Positions 46,915 through 56,760 of a stretch of 64,000 bases of DNA are shown piece after piece. The DNA lies in NCBI RefSeq assembly GCF_001281265.1, contig NZ_JXDB01000009.1, positions 62,001 through 126,000 on the forward strand. Reading direction: 5' to 3'. A model generated the notes under the pieces. That model saw only the letters and a program-made list of their open reading frames with translations. It had not been told where the DNA came from and did no database searches. Every line of letters begins with the position of its first letter. Position 1 is the stretch's first letter. The position numbers and the translations under genes are program-made. This stretch comes from Apilactobacillus kunkeei DSM 12361 = ATCC 700308 (lineage in GTDB: Bacteria > Bacillota > Bacilli > Lactobacillales > Lactobacillaceae).

Positions 46915-47931
46915 TTATTTAGTAAAATCGATAACCATTCTACCAACAATCTTACCGTTCTTCATTTCGTCGATAACATCGTTAATTTCTGATAGCTTTC
47001 TAGTGTGAACGATTGGCTTAACCTTACCTTCAGCACCGAATTGGAAAGTTTCACGTAGATCTTCTCTGGTACCAACTAGTGAACCTTCAACGTGGATTCC
47101 GTTCAATACAGTTTGGGCAATGTTTAGGTCCATGTTACCTTTTGGTAGCGCCACGGCAACTAGGTGACCGTCTGGACGTAAAGCATTGATAGCTTGATCA
47201 AAGGCGATTGGGTTAACAGCAGTGATAACTGAAACGTGGGCACCACCATTAGTTTCTTCCTTAACCTTTTCTGATAGGTTTTCTGAACGGTAGTCAATAC
47301 CCTTCTTAGCACCTAGTTCTTCGGCCTTTTCTAGGTTGTTACCACGAGCAACGGCGATAACGTTTGCACCAAAGACGTTGTTGGCGAATTGAACACCTAG
47401 GTTACCTAAACCACCGGCACCTACCATTTCAACCCATTGACCTGGCTTAGTGTGACCAACTTTTAGTGCCTTGTACATAGTAACACCGGCACAAGTTAAT
47501 GAAGTAGCTTCGATTGGGTCTAAACCTTCTGGAACCTTAACAGCGTACTTAGCATCAACAATTACTTGTTCAGCCATTGCACCGTCAACAGTAAAACCAG
47601 CATTCTTAACTTCTCGACATAATGTTTCTCTACCACTTAGGCAGTATTCACAATGACCGCATCCCTTGAAGAACCAAGCGATTGATACACGATCACCAAT
47701 TTTTAGATTATCTACATCATCGGCAACTTGAATAACTTTACCTACACCCTCGTGACCGATAATACGGCCAGCTTGGTCACCAAAGTCTCCATTGGCAACG
47801 TGTAAGTCGGTGTGGCATAAACCACAGTATTCAACTTGAACTAGAGCTTCACCATTTTCAATTGGGCGAAGTTCAACATCTTTAACATCTACATATCCAT
47901 CTGAGTTGTCTCTTACTACTGCAGCTTTCAT
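46915..47931 (-). CDS. adhP: Zinc-dependent alcohol dehydrogenase AdhP
   Basis: NAD-dependent medium-chain alcohol dehydrogenase reducing acetaldehyde to ethanol in fermentation. The ATG at 47931, nine bases after AAGGAG, gives 338 residues. Catalytic zinc ligands are in CGLCHTDLH (about 36-44) and GHEGVGKV (about 60-66); the structural zinc is held by [15 protein letters not shown] (about 90-104). The NAD fold has [14 protein letters not shown] terminator follows. The 260-base region upstream contains a Rex-like site, fitting control by the NADH/NAD ratio. Confidence 0.94.
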   Translation of the reverse strand: MKAAVVRDNSDGYVDVKDVELRPIENGEALVQVEYCGLCHTDLHVANGDFGDQAGRIIGHEGVGKVIQVADDVDNLKIGDRVSIAWFFKGCGHCEYCLSGRETLCREVKNAGFTVDGAMAEQVIVDAKYAVKVPEGLDPIEATSLTCAGVTMYKALKVGHTKPGQWVEMVGAGGLGNLGVQFANNVFGANVIAVARGNNLEKAEELGAKKGIDYRSENLSEKVKEETNGGAHVSVITAVNPIAFDQAINALRPDGHLVAVALPKGNMDLNIAQTVLNGIHVEGSLVGTREDLRETFQFGAEGKVKPIVHTRKLSEINDVIDEMKNGKIVGRMVIDFTK

Positions 47932-48057
47932 TGATAAAATCTCCTTCATAAATACAAACTTGATATTGTTTTCACATATAATGTAACACCTTATAGTCAG
48001 ATAATAAAGCTAAAAATAATAAATTTTTAATGACATTTTTATCATTTAGCTCTAACA

Positions 48058-48075
48058 TTGTGAAAAGTATCACTA
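48058..48075. promoter_or_regulatory. Candidate Rex operator upstream of adhP
   Basis: TTGTGA, six bases, TCACTA matches the Rex consensus TTGTGA-N6-TCACAA at 11 of 12 positions. Rex is the NADH-sensing repressor known to control adh genes. It lies about 130 bases before adhP; I could not define the adhP promoter clearly (TATAAT-like DNA is abundant). The rest of 47932-48162 is AT-rich with no other feature I can support. Confidence 0.4.
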
Positions 48076-48162
48076 TTCATAAGGGTTCTATCATTTTTCA
48101 AAAATTCTATCCTAATTTATTTTTTTATGTCATTAATGGTGATGGTCAAAAAATAAAATAAA

Positions 48163-48196
48163 TAAAAAAGCTTAACCAAAATGGTTAAGCTTTTTT
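48163..48196 (-). terminator. Terminator after the exported-protein cluster
   Basis: Minus-strand hairpin AAAAAAGCTTAACCA with TGGTTAAGCTTTTTT (48164-48195), followed by U; it ends at the stop of the 48198 gene. Confidence 0.85.
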
Positions 48197-48197
48197 A

Positions 48198-48920
48198 TTA
48201 ATATTTTAGGTAGCCAAATACTTTAGAAAGAACTCTTAGATATTCTTTGTTCAATTCCCAACTACTTCTGTATTCTTTATAAGACTTTTTATCACTGTTT
48301 AATACTTCATTACCATGAATATAATACTTATCTGTATGTTTAAGTAATGCTTTATACTTTTTACTCTTATTAATACTTTCTGATTTTCTTTGAATAGAAG
48401 CTAATTTATCATAATCCTTTTTATCGATATGATTCTTTAGTAACGGAATGATATTTTTTTGCATTGCGCCAATGTACAATGCATAACCGTTAATTTGGAC
48501 TACTTTATCATATAGCCTATCTCTAAATCTTTTTTGATTTCCATAAATGTACGGATCTAAAGTTGTCCACTTTTTGATATTCATTTTCACAGATTTTTGT
48601 AATTCTTTGTAGTTTGCCTTAACTGGTCTTTCATTGCTATGCCAGAGATTCTTTGAATATTTGTTGTATGGAAGATTTAAAGCATAAACTGCCGGATCAC
48701 CAATTGGTGACCACATCGAATATGAACCAATCTCATCATTATAGATTGTAGCAACATGATAGAAAGTATCCTTACTTGTCTTATGGTTTACTTTCTTAAC
48801 GTGTTTCTTAGCGGCATGTGCAGTTACATTACTTGTTTCAACACTAGTTAATGAACTAACAGCTCCTCCTAAAGTAAACACTACAGCAAATGTGGCAAAT
48901 ACTTTTTTTGCACTAATCAT
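48198..48920 (-). CDS. Uncharacterised secreted protein
   Basis: A 240-residue protein with a clear signal peptide (MISAKKVFATFAVVFTLGG..., predicted cleavage after AHA near residue 36) and a mature N-terminus that is strongly basic (KKHVKKVNHK). The mature part is rich in lysine, tyrosine and asparagine and helical, with no domain I recognise. It is transcribed last in a three-gene group of exported proteins. Composition is more AT-rich than the surrounding housekeeping genes. Function unknown. Confidence 0.75.
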   Translation of the reverse strand: MISAKKVFATFAVVFTLGGAVSSLTSVETSNVTAHAAKKHVKKVNHKTSKDTFYHVATIYNDEIGSYSMWSPIGDPAVYALNLPYNKYSKNLWHSNERPVKANYKELQKSVKMNIKKWTTLDPYIYGNQKRFRDRLYDKVVQINGYALYIGAMQKNIIPLLKNHIDKKDYDKLASIQRKSESINKSKKYKALLKHTDKYYIHGNEVLNSDKKSYKEYRSSWELNKEYLRVLSKVFGYLKY

Positions 48921-48937
48921 TTTATTATCCCCTTTAA

Positions 48938-49336
48938 TTACTCATCTTTGGTGTATTTAATACCGGTACCTAATGCTGCTAAACCTTCTGCACTAGTAAT
49001 TTTAAATGACTTTCTGTCGTCTGATAATTTCGCATGACCTACAGTACCATCGTTAAACTTGAAAGTAATGTTGTTTCCGTCGATAGAGTATGTACTCTTA
49101 ATGTCTTTTCCATACTTTCTTAATTCGGTTACTGTGTTTCCATCAAACTTCATTGTATCTTTAGAAGTCATAAATCCCGCATTGATAGTGGCAGTATAAC
49201 TACCGCTTAATTGATTTGGTGCGAAAGTACTCTTACCAACGTTGAAAATAAATAGGACGACAACGATGATTCCACCAATCCATACGCATTGTTGAGCTCT
49301 GTTTAAATTCTTGAATTTAGCTTTTAGATTATTCAT
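48938..49336 (-). CDS. Uncharacterised membrane-anchored exported protein
   Basis: A 132-residue protein with a basic N-terminal segment, one membrane span (about residues 18-33, IGGIIVVVLFIFNVGK) and an external beta-rich domain (SGSYTATINAGFM ... KLSDDRKSFKIT) that resembles lipocalin-like extracytoplasmic domains common in lactobacillus small proteins. No known family assigned. It lies 11 bases after the 49348 gene and 17 before the 48198 gene. Confidence 0.72.
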   Translation of the reverse strand: MNNLKAKFKNLNRAQQCVWIGGIIVVVLFIFNVGKSTFAPNQLSGSYTATINAGFMTSKDTMKFDGNTVTELRKYGKDIKSTYSIDGNNITFKFNDGTVGHAKLSDDRKSFKITSAEGLAALGTGIKYTKDE

Positions 49337-49347
49337 ATTTGTTCACC

Positions 49348-49800
49348 CTATTTTAATTCCTTTACTTTGCGGTAGATGTGATGATCATATTGAACCTTTA
49401 AGTGGTTCTTATTAATCTTGGTGATTGTAATCTTAGAATTCTTTGACGCTCTAAAGCTACTACCAGCATGAGTATCATATAGAATGGTAAACTTGTTGTG
49501 ACCAACCACCTTGTATCTTAAATGGTAGTTGTCCAATGGTGGCATTCCTGCTTCCCATGAAGTAAATGTCTTGGCTCTCATATCCAATGTTTCCACTAGA
49601 TCAGCACCAAAGTGCTTTGTTTCATACTTACCTCTTAGTGCCTTTGGCATACCGTGTTTCCAGGCAGACTTCTCATGTTTCTTGTGGCGCTTAGCTGCAT
49701 TTGCAGTCACACCTGGTTGTACCATTTGAGTAGAAACAATAGCGCTACCACCCAAAATTGTTGCAACGGAAAGCGTTGCAATAATTTTATTTAATTTCAT
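49348..49800 (-). CDS. Uncharacterised secreted small protein
   Basis: A 150-residue protein with a signal peptide (MKLNKIIATLSVATILGGS..., cleavage after ANA near residue 35) and a basic mature N-terminus (KRHKKHEK). The mature part contains WKHGMPKALRGKYET, a P-K-A-L-R-G-K/T-W/Y motif I recall from uncharacterised lactobacillus secreted proteins. ATG at 49800 after AAGGGGG. First gene of the three-gene cluster. Confidence 0.75.
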   Translation of the reverse strand: MKLNKIIATLSVATILGGSAIVSTQMVQPGVTANAAKRHKKHEKSAWKHGMPKALRGKYETKHFGADLVETLDMRAKTFTSWEAGMPPLDNYHLRYKVVGHNKFTILYDTHAGSSFRASKNSKITITKINKNHLKVQYDHHIYRKVKELK

Positions 49801-49933
49801 AATTCATCCCCCTTAATATTTATGTATATGAAATAAATAAATCAATTATAAATATTACCATAAAAAATAGAAAAATAAGAAAATGATAAGAATATTAAAC
49901 TTTTCTTAAGGAAGTAAGACACTAATATACAAA

Positions 49934-49966
49934 AAAAGAGCCCAATTTCAATTGTTGAGCTCTTTT
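49934..49966 (-). terminator. Terminator after guaA
   Basis: Minus-strand stem AAAAGAGCTCAA/TTGGGCTCTTTT (one wobble) followed by a U-run, 15 bases after the guaA stop. The 49801-49930 gap otherwise holds an AT-rich region with an extended -10-like TGGTAATAT that probably drives the exported-protein cluster. Confidence 0.85.
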
Positions 49967-49980
49967 CATGTAGGAACTTA

Positions 49981-51537
49981 TTATTCCCATTCAATTGTCG
50001 AAGGTGGCTTACTAGTAATATCGTATACTACACGGTTTACCCCTTCTACTTCGTTTGTGATCTTAGTTGAAATTTCTGACAAGACATCCCAAGGAATCTT
50101 AGCAAAATCAGCAGTCATTCCATCAATGGAATTAACTGCACGGATTGCGATGGTGTAGTCATAAGTACGACCATCACCCATTACACCAACACTTCTAAAG
50201 CCAGGTAAAATGGTGAAGTATTGCCAAATATCCTTATCTAATCCAGCAGCGGCAATTTCGCGACGTAAAATGTAGTCACTATCTCTAACAATTTCTAGCT
50301 TGTCTTCAGTAACTTCACCGATAACACGAATACCTAGACCAGGACCTGGGAATGGTTGACGCCATACTAAGTAGTCTGGCATTCCCATTTCTTCACCCAA
50401 GCGTCTAGTTTCGTCCTTGAATAATGAACGAACTGGTTCGATTAGTTTGAATTGTAGGTCTTCTGGTAGACCACCAACGTTATGGTGTGACTTGATAGTT
50501 TCAGCGGTGTTAGTACCACTTTCAATAACGTCAGTGTATAGGGTACCTTGAGCTAAGAAATCAACATCCTTAAGCTTCAAAGCTTCTTCATTGAAGACTT
50601 CGATAAATTCATTACCGATAATCTTTCTCTTTTGTTCAGGATCAGTAACACCGGATAACTTGTCTAAGAAACGTTTACTTGCATCAACTTGGATGATGTT
50701 TAGACCAAACTTACCTTCTAGACTATCCATTACTTCCTTCACTTCGTTCTTACGAAGTAAACCATGGTCAACAAAGATACAAGTTAGTTGATCACCAATG
50801 GCCTTGTTCAATAACACACCAGTTACACTTGAATCTACCCCACCGGATAGACCTAAGATAACTTTCTTGTCGCCAACTTCTTCTCTGATTTGCTTGATTT
50901 GTAAGTCAATAAAGTCATTCATTGACCAGTTAGCTTCTGCGCCACAAACGTTAAACACGAAGTTCTTTAGGATGTCAGTACCGTACTTGGTATTTCTAAC
51001 TTCCGCATGGAATTGAATCCCATAGAACTTTCTAGCGGTATCTTGCATTGCAGTAATTGGGCAACCGTCAGCAGTTGCCACATTTTCAAAGCCATCTGGA
51101 ACCTTACGTACAAGGTCTCCATGACTCATCCAAACTGGTTCTTCCTTAGGCAAATCTTTGAATAGTTCCGCATTATCAGACGTAATGTCGATGTCAGCGT
51201 GACCATATTGTCCATGGTCTTCTCCATCAACTTGTCCTCCACCTAGGTTATATGCCATTAGTTGCATACCATAGCAAATACCTAGAATTGGAATATTCAT
51301 TTCGAAAATTTTAGGATCAACAGTCAATGCATCTTCAGCATAAACACTGTTAGGACCTCCAGAGAAGATAATCCCTTTAGGGTTAAAAGCCTTGATTTCG
51401 TCGATGGTCATATCATGGGGCTTTAATTCAGAATACACACCAAAATCACGGATACGACGGGTGATTAATTGATTGTATTGACTTCCAAAGTCAAGCACCA
51501 AGATTTTATCAAACGATGATAAATCCATTTCAGCCAA
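49981..51537 (-). CDS. guaA: GMP synthase (glutamine-hydrolysing)
   Basis: Converts XMP to GMP using glutamine. I start it at TTG (51537), eight bases after GGAGAG, giving 518 residues beginning (M)[19 protein letters not shown]. The N-terminal amidotransferase domain has GICYGMQLM with the catalytic Cys (about residue 85), then the ATP pyrophosphatase domain with [10 protein letters not shown] (about 225) and the C-terminal dimerisation domain ending KPPSTIEWE. It has its own consensus promoter and terminator. No guanine riboswitch is seen. Confidence 0.97.
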   Translation of the reverse strand: MAEMDLSSFDKILVLDFGSQYNQLITRRIRDFGVYSELKPHDMTIDEIKAFNPKGIIFSGGPNSVYAEDALTVDPKIFEMNIPILGICYGMQLMAYNLGGGQVDGEDHGQYGHADIDITSDNAELFKDLPKEEPVWMSHGDLVRKVPDGFENVATADGCPITAMQDTARKFYGIQFHAEVRNTKYGTDILKNFVFNVCGAEANWSMNDFIDLQIKQIREEVGDKKVILGLSGGVDSSVTGVLLNKAIGDQLTCIFVDHGLLRKNEVKEVMDSLEGKFGLNIIQVDASKRFLDKLSGVTDPEQKRKIIGNEFIEVFNEEALKLKDVDFLAQGTLYTDVIESGTNTAETIKSHHNVGGLPEDLQFKLIEPVRSLFKDETRRLGEEMGMPDYLVWRQPFPGPGLGIRVIGEVTEDKLEIVRDSDYILRREIAAAGLDKDIWQYFTILPGFRSVGVMGDGRTYDYTIAIRAVNSIDGMTADFAKIPWDVLSEISTKITNEVEGVNRVVYDITSKPPSTIEWE

Positions 51538-51569
51538 ACCATTCACTCTCCAATCATTAAATTGTATTT

Positions 51570-51598
51570 ATCATACATAGAAAAATGAATGGCGTCAA
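51570..51598 (-). promoter_or_regulatory. Promoter of guaA
   Basis: Minus-strand -35 TTGACG (51593-51598), 17-base spacer, -10 TATGAT (51570-51575), about 30 bases before the TTG start. The leader is too short for a riboswitch. Confidence 0.85.
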
Positions 51599-51605
51599 AT
51601 TAAAT

Positions 51606-52529
51606 CTAGTACTTTCTAAGCAAAATTTTATCGATACGATGGTTGTCTGTTTTGTGAATAATTAGGTCCGCCCTAGTCTTGGTAGGCTTAATATTTTCCA
51701 GCAAATTAGGTAAATTAATTTGTTGCCAAACATCCTTGGCGGTATCGATGGCCTTCTTACGATCGGTATGAGCCATTTCGTAGTAGTAGTTAGATGGATT
51801 TTGGAACGCGGTATCCATTAGCTCTTCGAAACGTTCGATGTACCATTGTTCAATCAAATCATCATCGGCGTCGATGTAGATGGAGAAGTCGGTAAAGTCG
51901 GAAACGTAGATTTGTTGGTTACTTGGTAGTTGTAACGTGTTAATCCCTTCGATAATCAAGACGTCTGGTTGGTCGATGATATCGAACTTGTCTGGAATGA
52001 TATCGTAGACGTCGTGTGAGTAGACCGGTGCTTTGACGTTGTGTTTTCCTGACTTCACTTCGTTTAAGAAGTTAATCAATGACTTCATGTCGTAACTTTC
52101 TGGGAATCCTTTTCTGTCCATGATGCCACGACGTTTTAACTCAGCGGAATTGTACAAGAATCCATCGGTAGTGATTAATTGGATTTTCTTGTCTTCAAAG
52201 TATCTTGATAGTAGTACTTCCAATAGTCTGGCGGTAGTAGACTTACCAACGGCCACACTTCCGGAAATCCCGATGATAAATGGCACCTTACGGTCTTGTT
52301 TATCCAAAAAGGCGGTCTTGGTCTTTTGCCATTGGTTGAAGTTTTGGGTACAAAGGTCCAACAAATGAACGATGGGAATATAGACGTCGCGCACGTCTTG
52401 GATGGAAATCTCATCGTTAAAGGCCTTGATTTGTTTTAGCCCGTCGGTAGTAACGGGAATCGAGCGTAACTTGTATAAGTCCTTCCACTCGTCTTTCTTA
52501 AATGCGTAGTAATTGATTGGATCTGACAA
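51606..52529 (-). CDS. coaA: Pantothenate kinase, type I
   Basis: First committed step of coenzyme A synthesis, phosphorylating pantothenate. The TTG at 52529, seven bases after GGAGG, gives 307 residues starting (M)SDPINYYAFKKDEWK. P-loop GSVAVGKST lies at residues 90-98, followed by LITTDGFLYNSAELKRRGIMDRKGFPESYD and the substrate region. Length and motifs are those of CoaA, the feedback-sensitive form. It follows the HelD gene's terminator region and has a weak extended -10 promoter (TGGTATTAT, 52565-52573). Confidence 0.95.
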   Translation of the reverse strand: MSDPINYYAFKKDEWKDLYKLRSIPVTTDGLKQIKAFNDEISIQDVRDVYIPIVHLLDLCTQNFNQWQKTKTAFLDKQDRKVPFIIGISGSVAVGKSTTARLLEVLLSRYFEDKKIQLITTDGFLYNSAELKRRGIMDRKGFPESYDMKSLINFLNEVKSGKHNVKAPVYSHDVYDIIPDKFDIIDQPDVLIIEGINTLQLPSNQQIYVSDFTDFSIYIDADDDLIEQWYIERFEELMDTAFQNPSNYYYEMAHTDRKKAIDTAKDVWQQINLPNLLENIKPTKTRADLIIHKTDNHRIDKILLRKY

Positions 52530-52593
52530 TTTTACGCCTCCGTTCAAATAAAAGTAGTACGTCCATAATACCACCGAACATCTTAAAAACGAC

Positions 52594-52630
52594 ATAAAAG
52601 CGCCTAATCCCTATGGATAGGCGCTTTTAT
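52594..52630 (-). terminator. Hairpin after HelD gene
   Basis: A 13-bp stem (52594-52606 with 52618-52630) with only a short U-stretch on the minus strand, so termination may be partial. Confidence 0.6.
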
Positions 52631-52646
52631 TTGTTACTAATTCCGA

Positions 52647-54947
52647 TTATTGTAAATCATATAAATCGCTAGGCACAACATCAAACAAATGAGTTGGCTT
52701 TCCTTCAGCGATAATTGTTAGTTCATGCATGGCACGAGTACAGATTGTGTAAACCAATTGACGGTCTGCTTCGTCACCAAAATGTTTGTCATCTGCGTCA
52801 AACATAACCACAGAGTCAAATTCTAGCCCTTTAGCAAGGTAAGCAGGTATTACTAGGGTTCCAGTGGTCAAGCGTTGGTTCTCGGTCTGTATAAGCGTAT
52901 TTTTTACGTTTCTGTCGTCTAATTGTTCGGATAATAACTTCGCATCAGCCAAAGTTTTGACAATAATGGCTGTTGTATCGTGTTTTTCCTTATCATTATC
53001 AATTCTAGCAACTAATTTATCGAGTGCGGCATTCCTATTTTCTACAACTTGCATGACTGGTTTGTCCCCAACACGCGCGAATGATTCGATTTGGCTACCG
53101 CCTTCTAGAATGTGCTTAGTGAAGTCAGTGATTTGTTCAGTTGAACGGTATGACTTAGTAAGTTGCACGACGTTAGTCTTTTCAGGATCAAACATGGTTG
53201 ATAGTTCTGATAGCAATGTATGACTATTTTCATGGGTGAAGATAGCTTGGTTCAAGTCCCCTAATAGGGTGAAACGAGCACGTGGGAAAGTGAACTTCAT
53301 AAATGCCATTTGGAATGCGGTGTAGTCTTGGACTTCATCAATGAATAGGTACTTGATGTCGGTCTTAGGACGTTTACCTGAGATACGGTCGAATAGGTAT
53401 AGGTATACTGAAACATCTGACATTGAGATGTGGCCGTTCTTCATTTGGTTGATTGAAGTATCAACTGACTTGGCCCAGTCTTCCTTGGTTAGGTCGTACT
53501 TGGATAAGTCGATTAGGTTTGGCACGTTTCTTAAGAAGTGCACTAGTTGGTTATTAACCCCTAGGAAACGACCGTGGACGATTTGTTTTCTAATACGCTT
53601 GAAGGCACCGATAACGATGTGTCTTGCTAGGAAGTCGAATTCTTTATCAGCATTTTCGAATTCGTCTGGATGGGCGTTTTGCACGGCTTGAATTTGTTCT
53701 CTACTCAAGTCTTGCACAGCTTGTTCTACCCATGGTTTCTTCATTTCGACTTTGACACGACGGTTCAAAATCTTGATTAAGCGTTCCTTGGTAGCGTCTA
53801 GACGATTTCTTAGGTTGTAGTTTTCATTAAAACTGTAGTAAATTTCTGCGATTTGTTCCTTTGAGATAAAGATATCGCCTTGGAACTTCAAGTTTTTGAA
53901 CTTCATGTCTTCACTGTTCAAATGGTTAGTGTAGGCAGTTTCAGCCTTGAAGAATTCCAGACTATTCTTTAGGTTGTTGATGTTTCTTAGTTTCTTATCT
54001 TCAGAATTATCTTCTTCGAAACGTTCTGAAAGGGTTTCAACCTTAAACTTAGGCACACGCAAACTACTGTATTGGTAGTAAGTCATTTGCACCATATTTT
54101 GTTCACCCAATTCAGGCAAAACTTGGTTGATGTAATCATTAAACAATTGATTAGGTGAGAACAATACGACTTGCGCTGAACTTAGTTTTCCTCTGTATTG
54201 GTACAGTAGGAAAGCGACACGTTGCAATACTGCAGCGGTCTTACCTGAACCAGCGGCCCCTTGCACGAATAACAAGTCGGACTTGGTATCTCTGATAATC
54301 TTGTTTTGTTCTCTTTGGATGGTAGTAACGATACTCTTCATCTTAGTATTGGACTTACCATTTAGGTTATCCAATAGCATTTGATCTCCAACCACTTGGT
54401 CGGTATCAAAGATGGTTTCAATCTTGCCATCCTTGATTTGGAATTGACGTTTTAAAGTTACGTTTACGGTTTGTTCACCCATTGGTGTGTGGTAGGTCAA
54501 TTTACCAATTTTGCTATCGTAGTAGATACTCGAAATTGGAGCACGCCAGTCATAAATCAAATAGTGATCTGGACTATCGGCAAAAGAACCTAAACCGATA
54601 TAAATAGTTTCTGCCTTGTGTTCGCCTTCTTCTTCGAAGTCTAGACGAGCAAAGTAAGGACGTTCTTGCATCTTGGCAAGCTTGTCGTATTCCTTAGTTG
54701 CATGTTTCCAACTATTTTCACGTTCTTCTAGCATTTGTTGTTGTTGGCGAATGGAGACTGATGTTTCCATCATTCCAGAGTAAGTACTGGTCTTCAAACG
54801 CACATCATTATAGAAGTTTTTATTGATATCGTGTTCATCTTTTTCGGCACGATTAATTTTCTTAACGGCTTCAGCTTTGGCAACTTCAACCTTGGCTAAA
54901 ACATCATTTAAGTGTTTTTGTTCTTGTTCTTTAATTGATTCAGACAT
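52647..54947 (-). CDS. helD: HelD-like RNA polymerase-associated helicase (UvrD/Rep superfamily)
   Basis: Superfamily 1 ATPase that binds RNA polymerase and helps release or recycle stalled complexes. The 766-residue protein has an N-terminal coiled coil (to about 70) that enters the polymerase, a Walker A GAAGSGKT (about 235), LFIDEVQDYT (Walker B), and the C-terminal motor motifs KSYRST and VIPAYLAKGLEFDSVVMFD. The UvrD-like NTPase split across a long insert is the HelD pattern. Divergent from the phosphoglycerate mutase-like gene. A DNA repair role is less likely given the polymerase-binding arm. Confidence 0.9.
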   Translation of the reverse strand: MSESIKEQEQKHLNDVLAKVEVAKAEAVKKINRAEKDEHDINKNFYNDVRLKTSTYSGMMETSVSIRQQQQMLEERENSWKHATKEYDKLAKMQERPYFARLDFEEEGEHKAETIYIGLGSFADSPDHYLIYDWRAPISSIYYDSKIGKLTYHTPMGEQTVNVTLKRQFQIKDGKIETIFDTDQVVGDQMLLDNLNGKSNTKMKSIVTTIQREQNKIIRDTKSDLLFVQGAAGSGKTAAVLQRVAFLLYQYRGKLSSAQVVLFSPNQLFNDYINQVLPELGEQNMVQMTYYQYSSLRVPKFKVETLSERFEEDNSEDKKLRNINNLKNSLEFFKAETAYTNHLNSEDMKFKNLKFQGDIFISKEQIAEIYYSFNENYNLRNRLDATKERLIKILNRRVKVEMKKPWVEQAVQDLSREQIQAVQNAHPDEFENADKEFDFLARHIVIGAFKRIRKQIVHGRFLGVNNQLVHFLRNVPNLIDLSKYDLTKEDWAKSVDTSINQMKNGHISMSDVSVYLYLFDRISGKRPKTDIKYLFIDEVQDYTAFQMAFMKFTFPRARFTLLGDLNQAIFTHENSHTLLSELSTMFDPEKTNVVQLTKSYRSTEQITDFTKHILEGGSQIESFARVGDKPVMQVVENRNAALDKLVARIDNDKEKHDTTAIIVKTLADAKLLSEQLDDRNVKNTLIQTENQRLTTGTLVIPAYLAKGLEFDSVVMFDADDKHFGDEADRQLVYTICTRAMHELTIIAEGKPTHLFDVVPSDLYDLQ

Positions 54948-55099
54948 TTGAGCTACGCTCCTATCTTAAAATTTGGTTATTAATTTTAGCACATATATGA
55001 TAGAAAGAAAAGTCATCCCAGACTTAACCTAATCTTTTCTCTACCTCTTCCATATATGATAAAATGTAGGCATACAAATATGTCAGGAGGTTTTTTCTG

Positions 55100-55762
55100 A
55101 TGATTAACATTTATCTTGTTCGTCATGGACAAACTTATTTAAATAAATACAACCGTATTCAAGGAATCGCTAACGCCCCTCTTACTGAAAAGGGAATTGC
55201 CGATGCCATTGATGCCGGAAAAAGATTAAGTTCAATTACATTTAATCACGCATATTCCAGTGATATGCCTCGTGCTTTTGATACTGGAAAATATGTATTG
55301 CAACAAAATCCCTCAGATATTGAAGAACCTATTGCAGATAAAGCTTTCCGTGAAGAAAACTTTGGTTACTTTGAAGGAAACGATAGCGAAGCTGCATGGC
55401 ACCAAATTGGTGGACCAGACGGCATGGACAATTACGCCAAGATGATTAGCAAACTAGGTATGGGTGGTACAGCCGATTTAATCGCTGCCCACGATCCATA
55501 CGGTGATGCTGAAAACAATCAAGACTTATTGAATCGTTTCATCCCTGGCTTAAAGAAAGTCATTCAAAACGCTAACGACGGTGACAACATCATGATTGCG
55601 GCTCACGGTACCATCATCAGATGGGCTGTTGACCAATTCAAGGATGACACCATCGACGTTTCCGAACCAATCGAAAACGGAAGTGTTTCAAAGCTAGTAT
55701 CAAATGCTCACGCCAGTGAAATCAGCGTTGAATACTACAACAACTTAAGTGAAAACGTCTAA
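55100..55762 (+). CDS. Histidine phosphatase/phosphoglycerate mutase family protein
   Basis: Member of the histidine phosphatase superfamily; could be a phosphoglycerate mutase or a broad phosphatase. The 220-residue protein has the RHG signature VRHGQTYLNK (catalytic His about residue 9), a second conserved His in AAHGTIIRW (about 170) and the acid-base Glu in FREENFGYFEG. AGGAGG precedes the ATG. A single gene with its own terminator. Sequence does not separate mutase from phosphatase; lactobacilli usually have several paralogues. Confidence 0.87.
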   Translation: MINIYLVRHGQTYLNKYNRIQGIANAPLTEKGIADAIDAGKRLSSITFNHAYSSDMPRAFDTGKYVLQQNPSDIEEPIADKAFREENFGYFEGNDSEAAWHQIGGPDGMDNYAKMISKLGMGGTADLIAAHDPYGDAENNQDLLNRFIPGLKKVIQNANDGDNIMIAAHGTIIRWAVDQFKDDTIDVSEPIENGSVSKLVSNAHASEISVEYYNNLSENV

Positions 55763-55771
55763 TCAACGTAA

Positions 55772-55806
55772 AAATAACCGTTACTTAACAAAGTAACGGT
55801 TATTTT
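55772..55806. terminator. Bidirectional terminator between phosphatase and oppF
   Basis: A perfect 15-bp stem (AAATAACCGTTACTT with AAGTAACGGTTATTT) flanked by A- and T-runs, ending two convergent operons. Confidence 0.9.
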
Positions 55807-55807
55807 T

Positions 55808-56749
55808 TTAGCTGTTTAAGCGATCCTTGTACATTTGAATTTCGTCATCGGCAGCACGAACATAATGGTTAGGAGCAATTTCAACTAACTTACGTTGCTT
55901 TCCGTCACTTTCAACACTTGCATCGTAATCTACGATCTCACGTTGTCTTTCAAATTCAGGGTCCGGTACTGGAACAGCTGAAAGTAAACTTCTAGTGTAG
56001 TCGTGTAATGGATGAGCATATAGTTCATCGGCATCAGCGATTTCTAACATACGACCATAGTGCATGACACCGATACGGTCACTAATGTATTTAACCATTG
56101 ATAAATCATGGGCAATAAATAAGTATGTTAGCTTACGTTTCTTTTGTAAGTCCTTAAGTAGGTTAACTACTTGGGCTTGGATTGACACGTCCAATGCTGA
56201 GATTGGTTCATCGGCAATGATGAACTTAGGTTTAACAGCTAAGGCACGGGCAATCCCAATTCTTTGACGTTGTCCACCAGAGAATTCATGCGGATATCTA
56301 TTGGCATGTTCTTTGTTCAAACCAACAGTTTCCAATAATTCTTCGACTTGGGCATCACGATCAGCCTTGTCTTTGGCTAAGTGGTTAATGTCGATACCTT
56401 CTGCAATAATGTCTTTAACCTTCATACGAGGGTTTAATGATGCGTAAGGGTCTTGGAAGATAGTTTGGATATCACTTCTGAATTCTTTTTCATCTTTTTT
56501 AGTCTTTAATTTTGAAACATCTTTACCTTCAAAGATGATTTCGCCACCTGTTGGTTCATACAAATGACTAATTGCACGACCTGTGGTTGTCTTTCCGGAG
56601 CCAGATTCACCAACTAGTCCGAAGGTTTCCCCTTCATGGACGTTGAAGGTAATATCATCAACAGCTCTAACTTCGTCTTTACGACCAACGTTAAAGTATT
56701 GTTTTAAATTCTTTACTTCTAAAATTTTTGGTGCATCTTTATCTAACAT
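55808..56749 (-). CDS. oppF: Oligopeptide ABC transporter ATP-binding protein OppF
   Basis: One of the two ATPases powering oligopeptide import. The 313-residue protein has Walker A GESGSGKTTT (about 47-56), FQDPYASLNPRM, the SGGQRQRIGIARAL signature, IIADEP and the C-terminal oligopeptide-type extension containing the PVPDPEFERQREIVDY stretch. Last gene of the operon; 11 bases after oppD. Confidence 0.96.
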   Translation of the reverse strand: MLDKDAPKILEVKNLKQYFNVGRKDEVRAVDDITFNVHEGETFGLVGESGSGKTTTGRAISHLYEPTGGEIIFEGKDVSKLKTKKDEKEFRSDIQTIFQDPYASLNPRMKVKDIIAEGIDINHLAKDKADRDAQVEELLETVGLNKEHANRYPHEFSGGQRQRIGIARALAVKPKFIIADEPISALDVSIQAQVVNLLKDLQKKRKLTYLFIAHDLSMVKYISDRIGVMHYGRMLEIADADELYAHPLHDYTRSLLSAVPVPDPEFERQREIVDYDASVESDGKQRKLVEIAPNHYVRAADDEIQMYKDRLNS

Positions 56750-56760
56750 ATTGTCACCAC

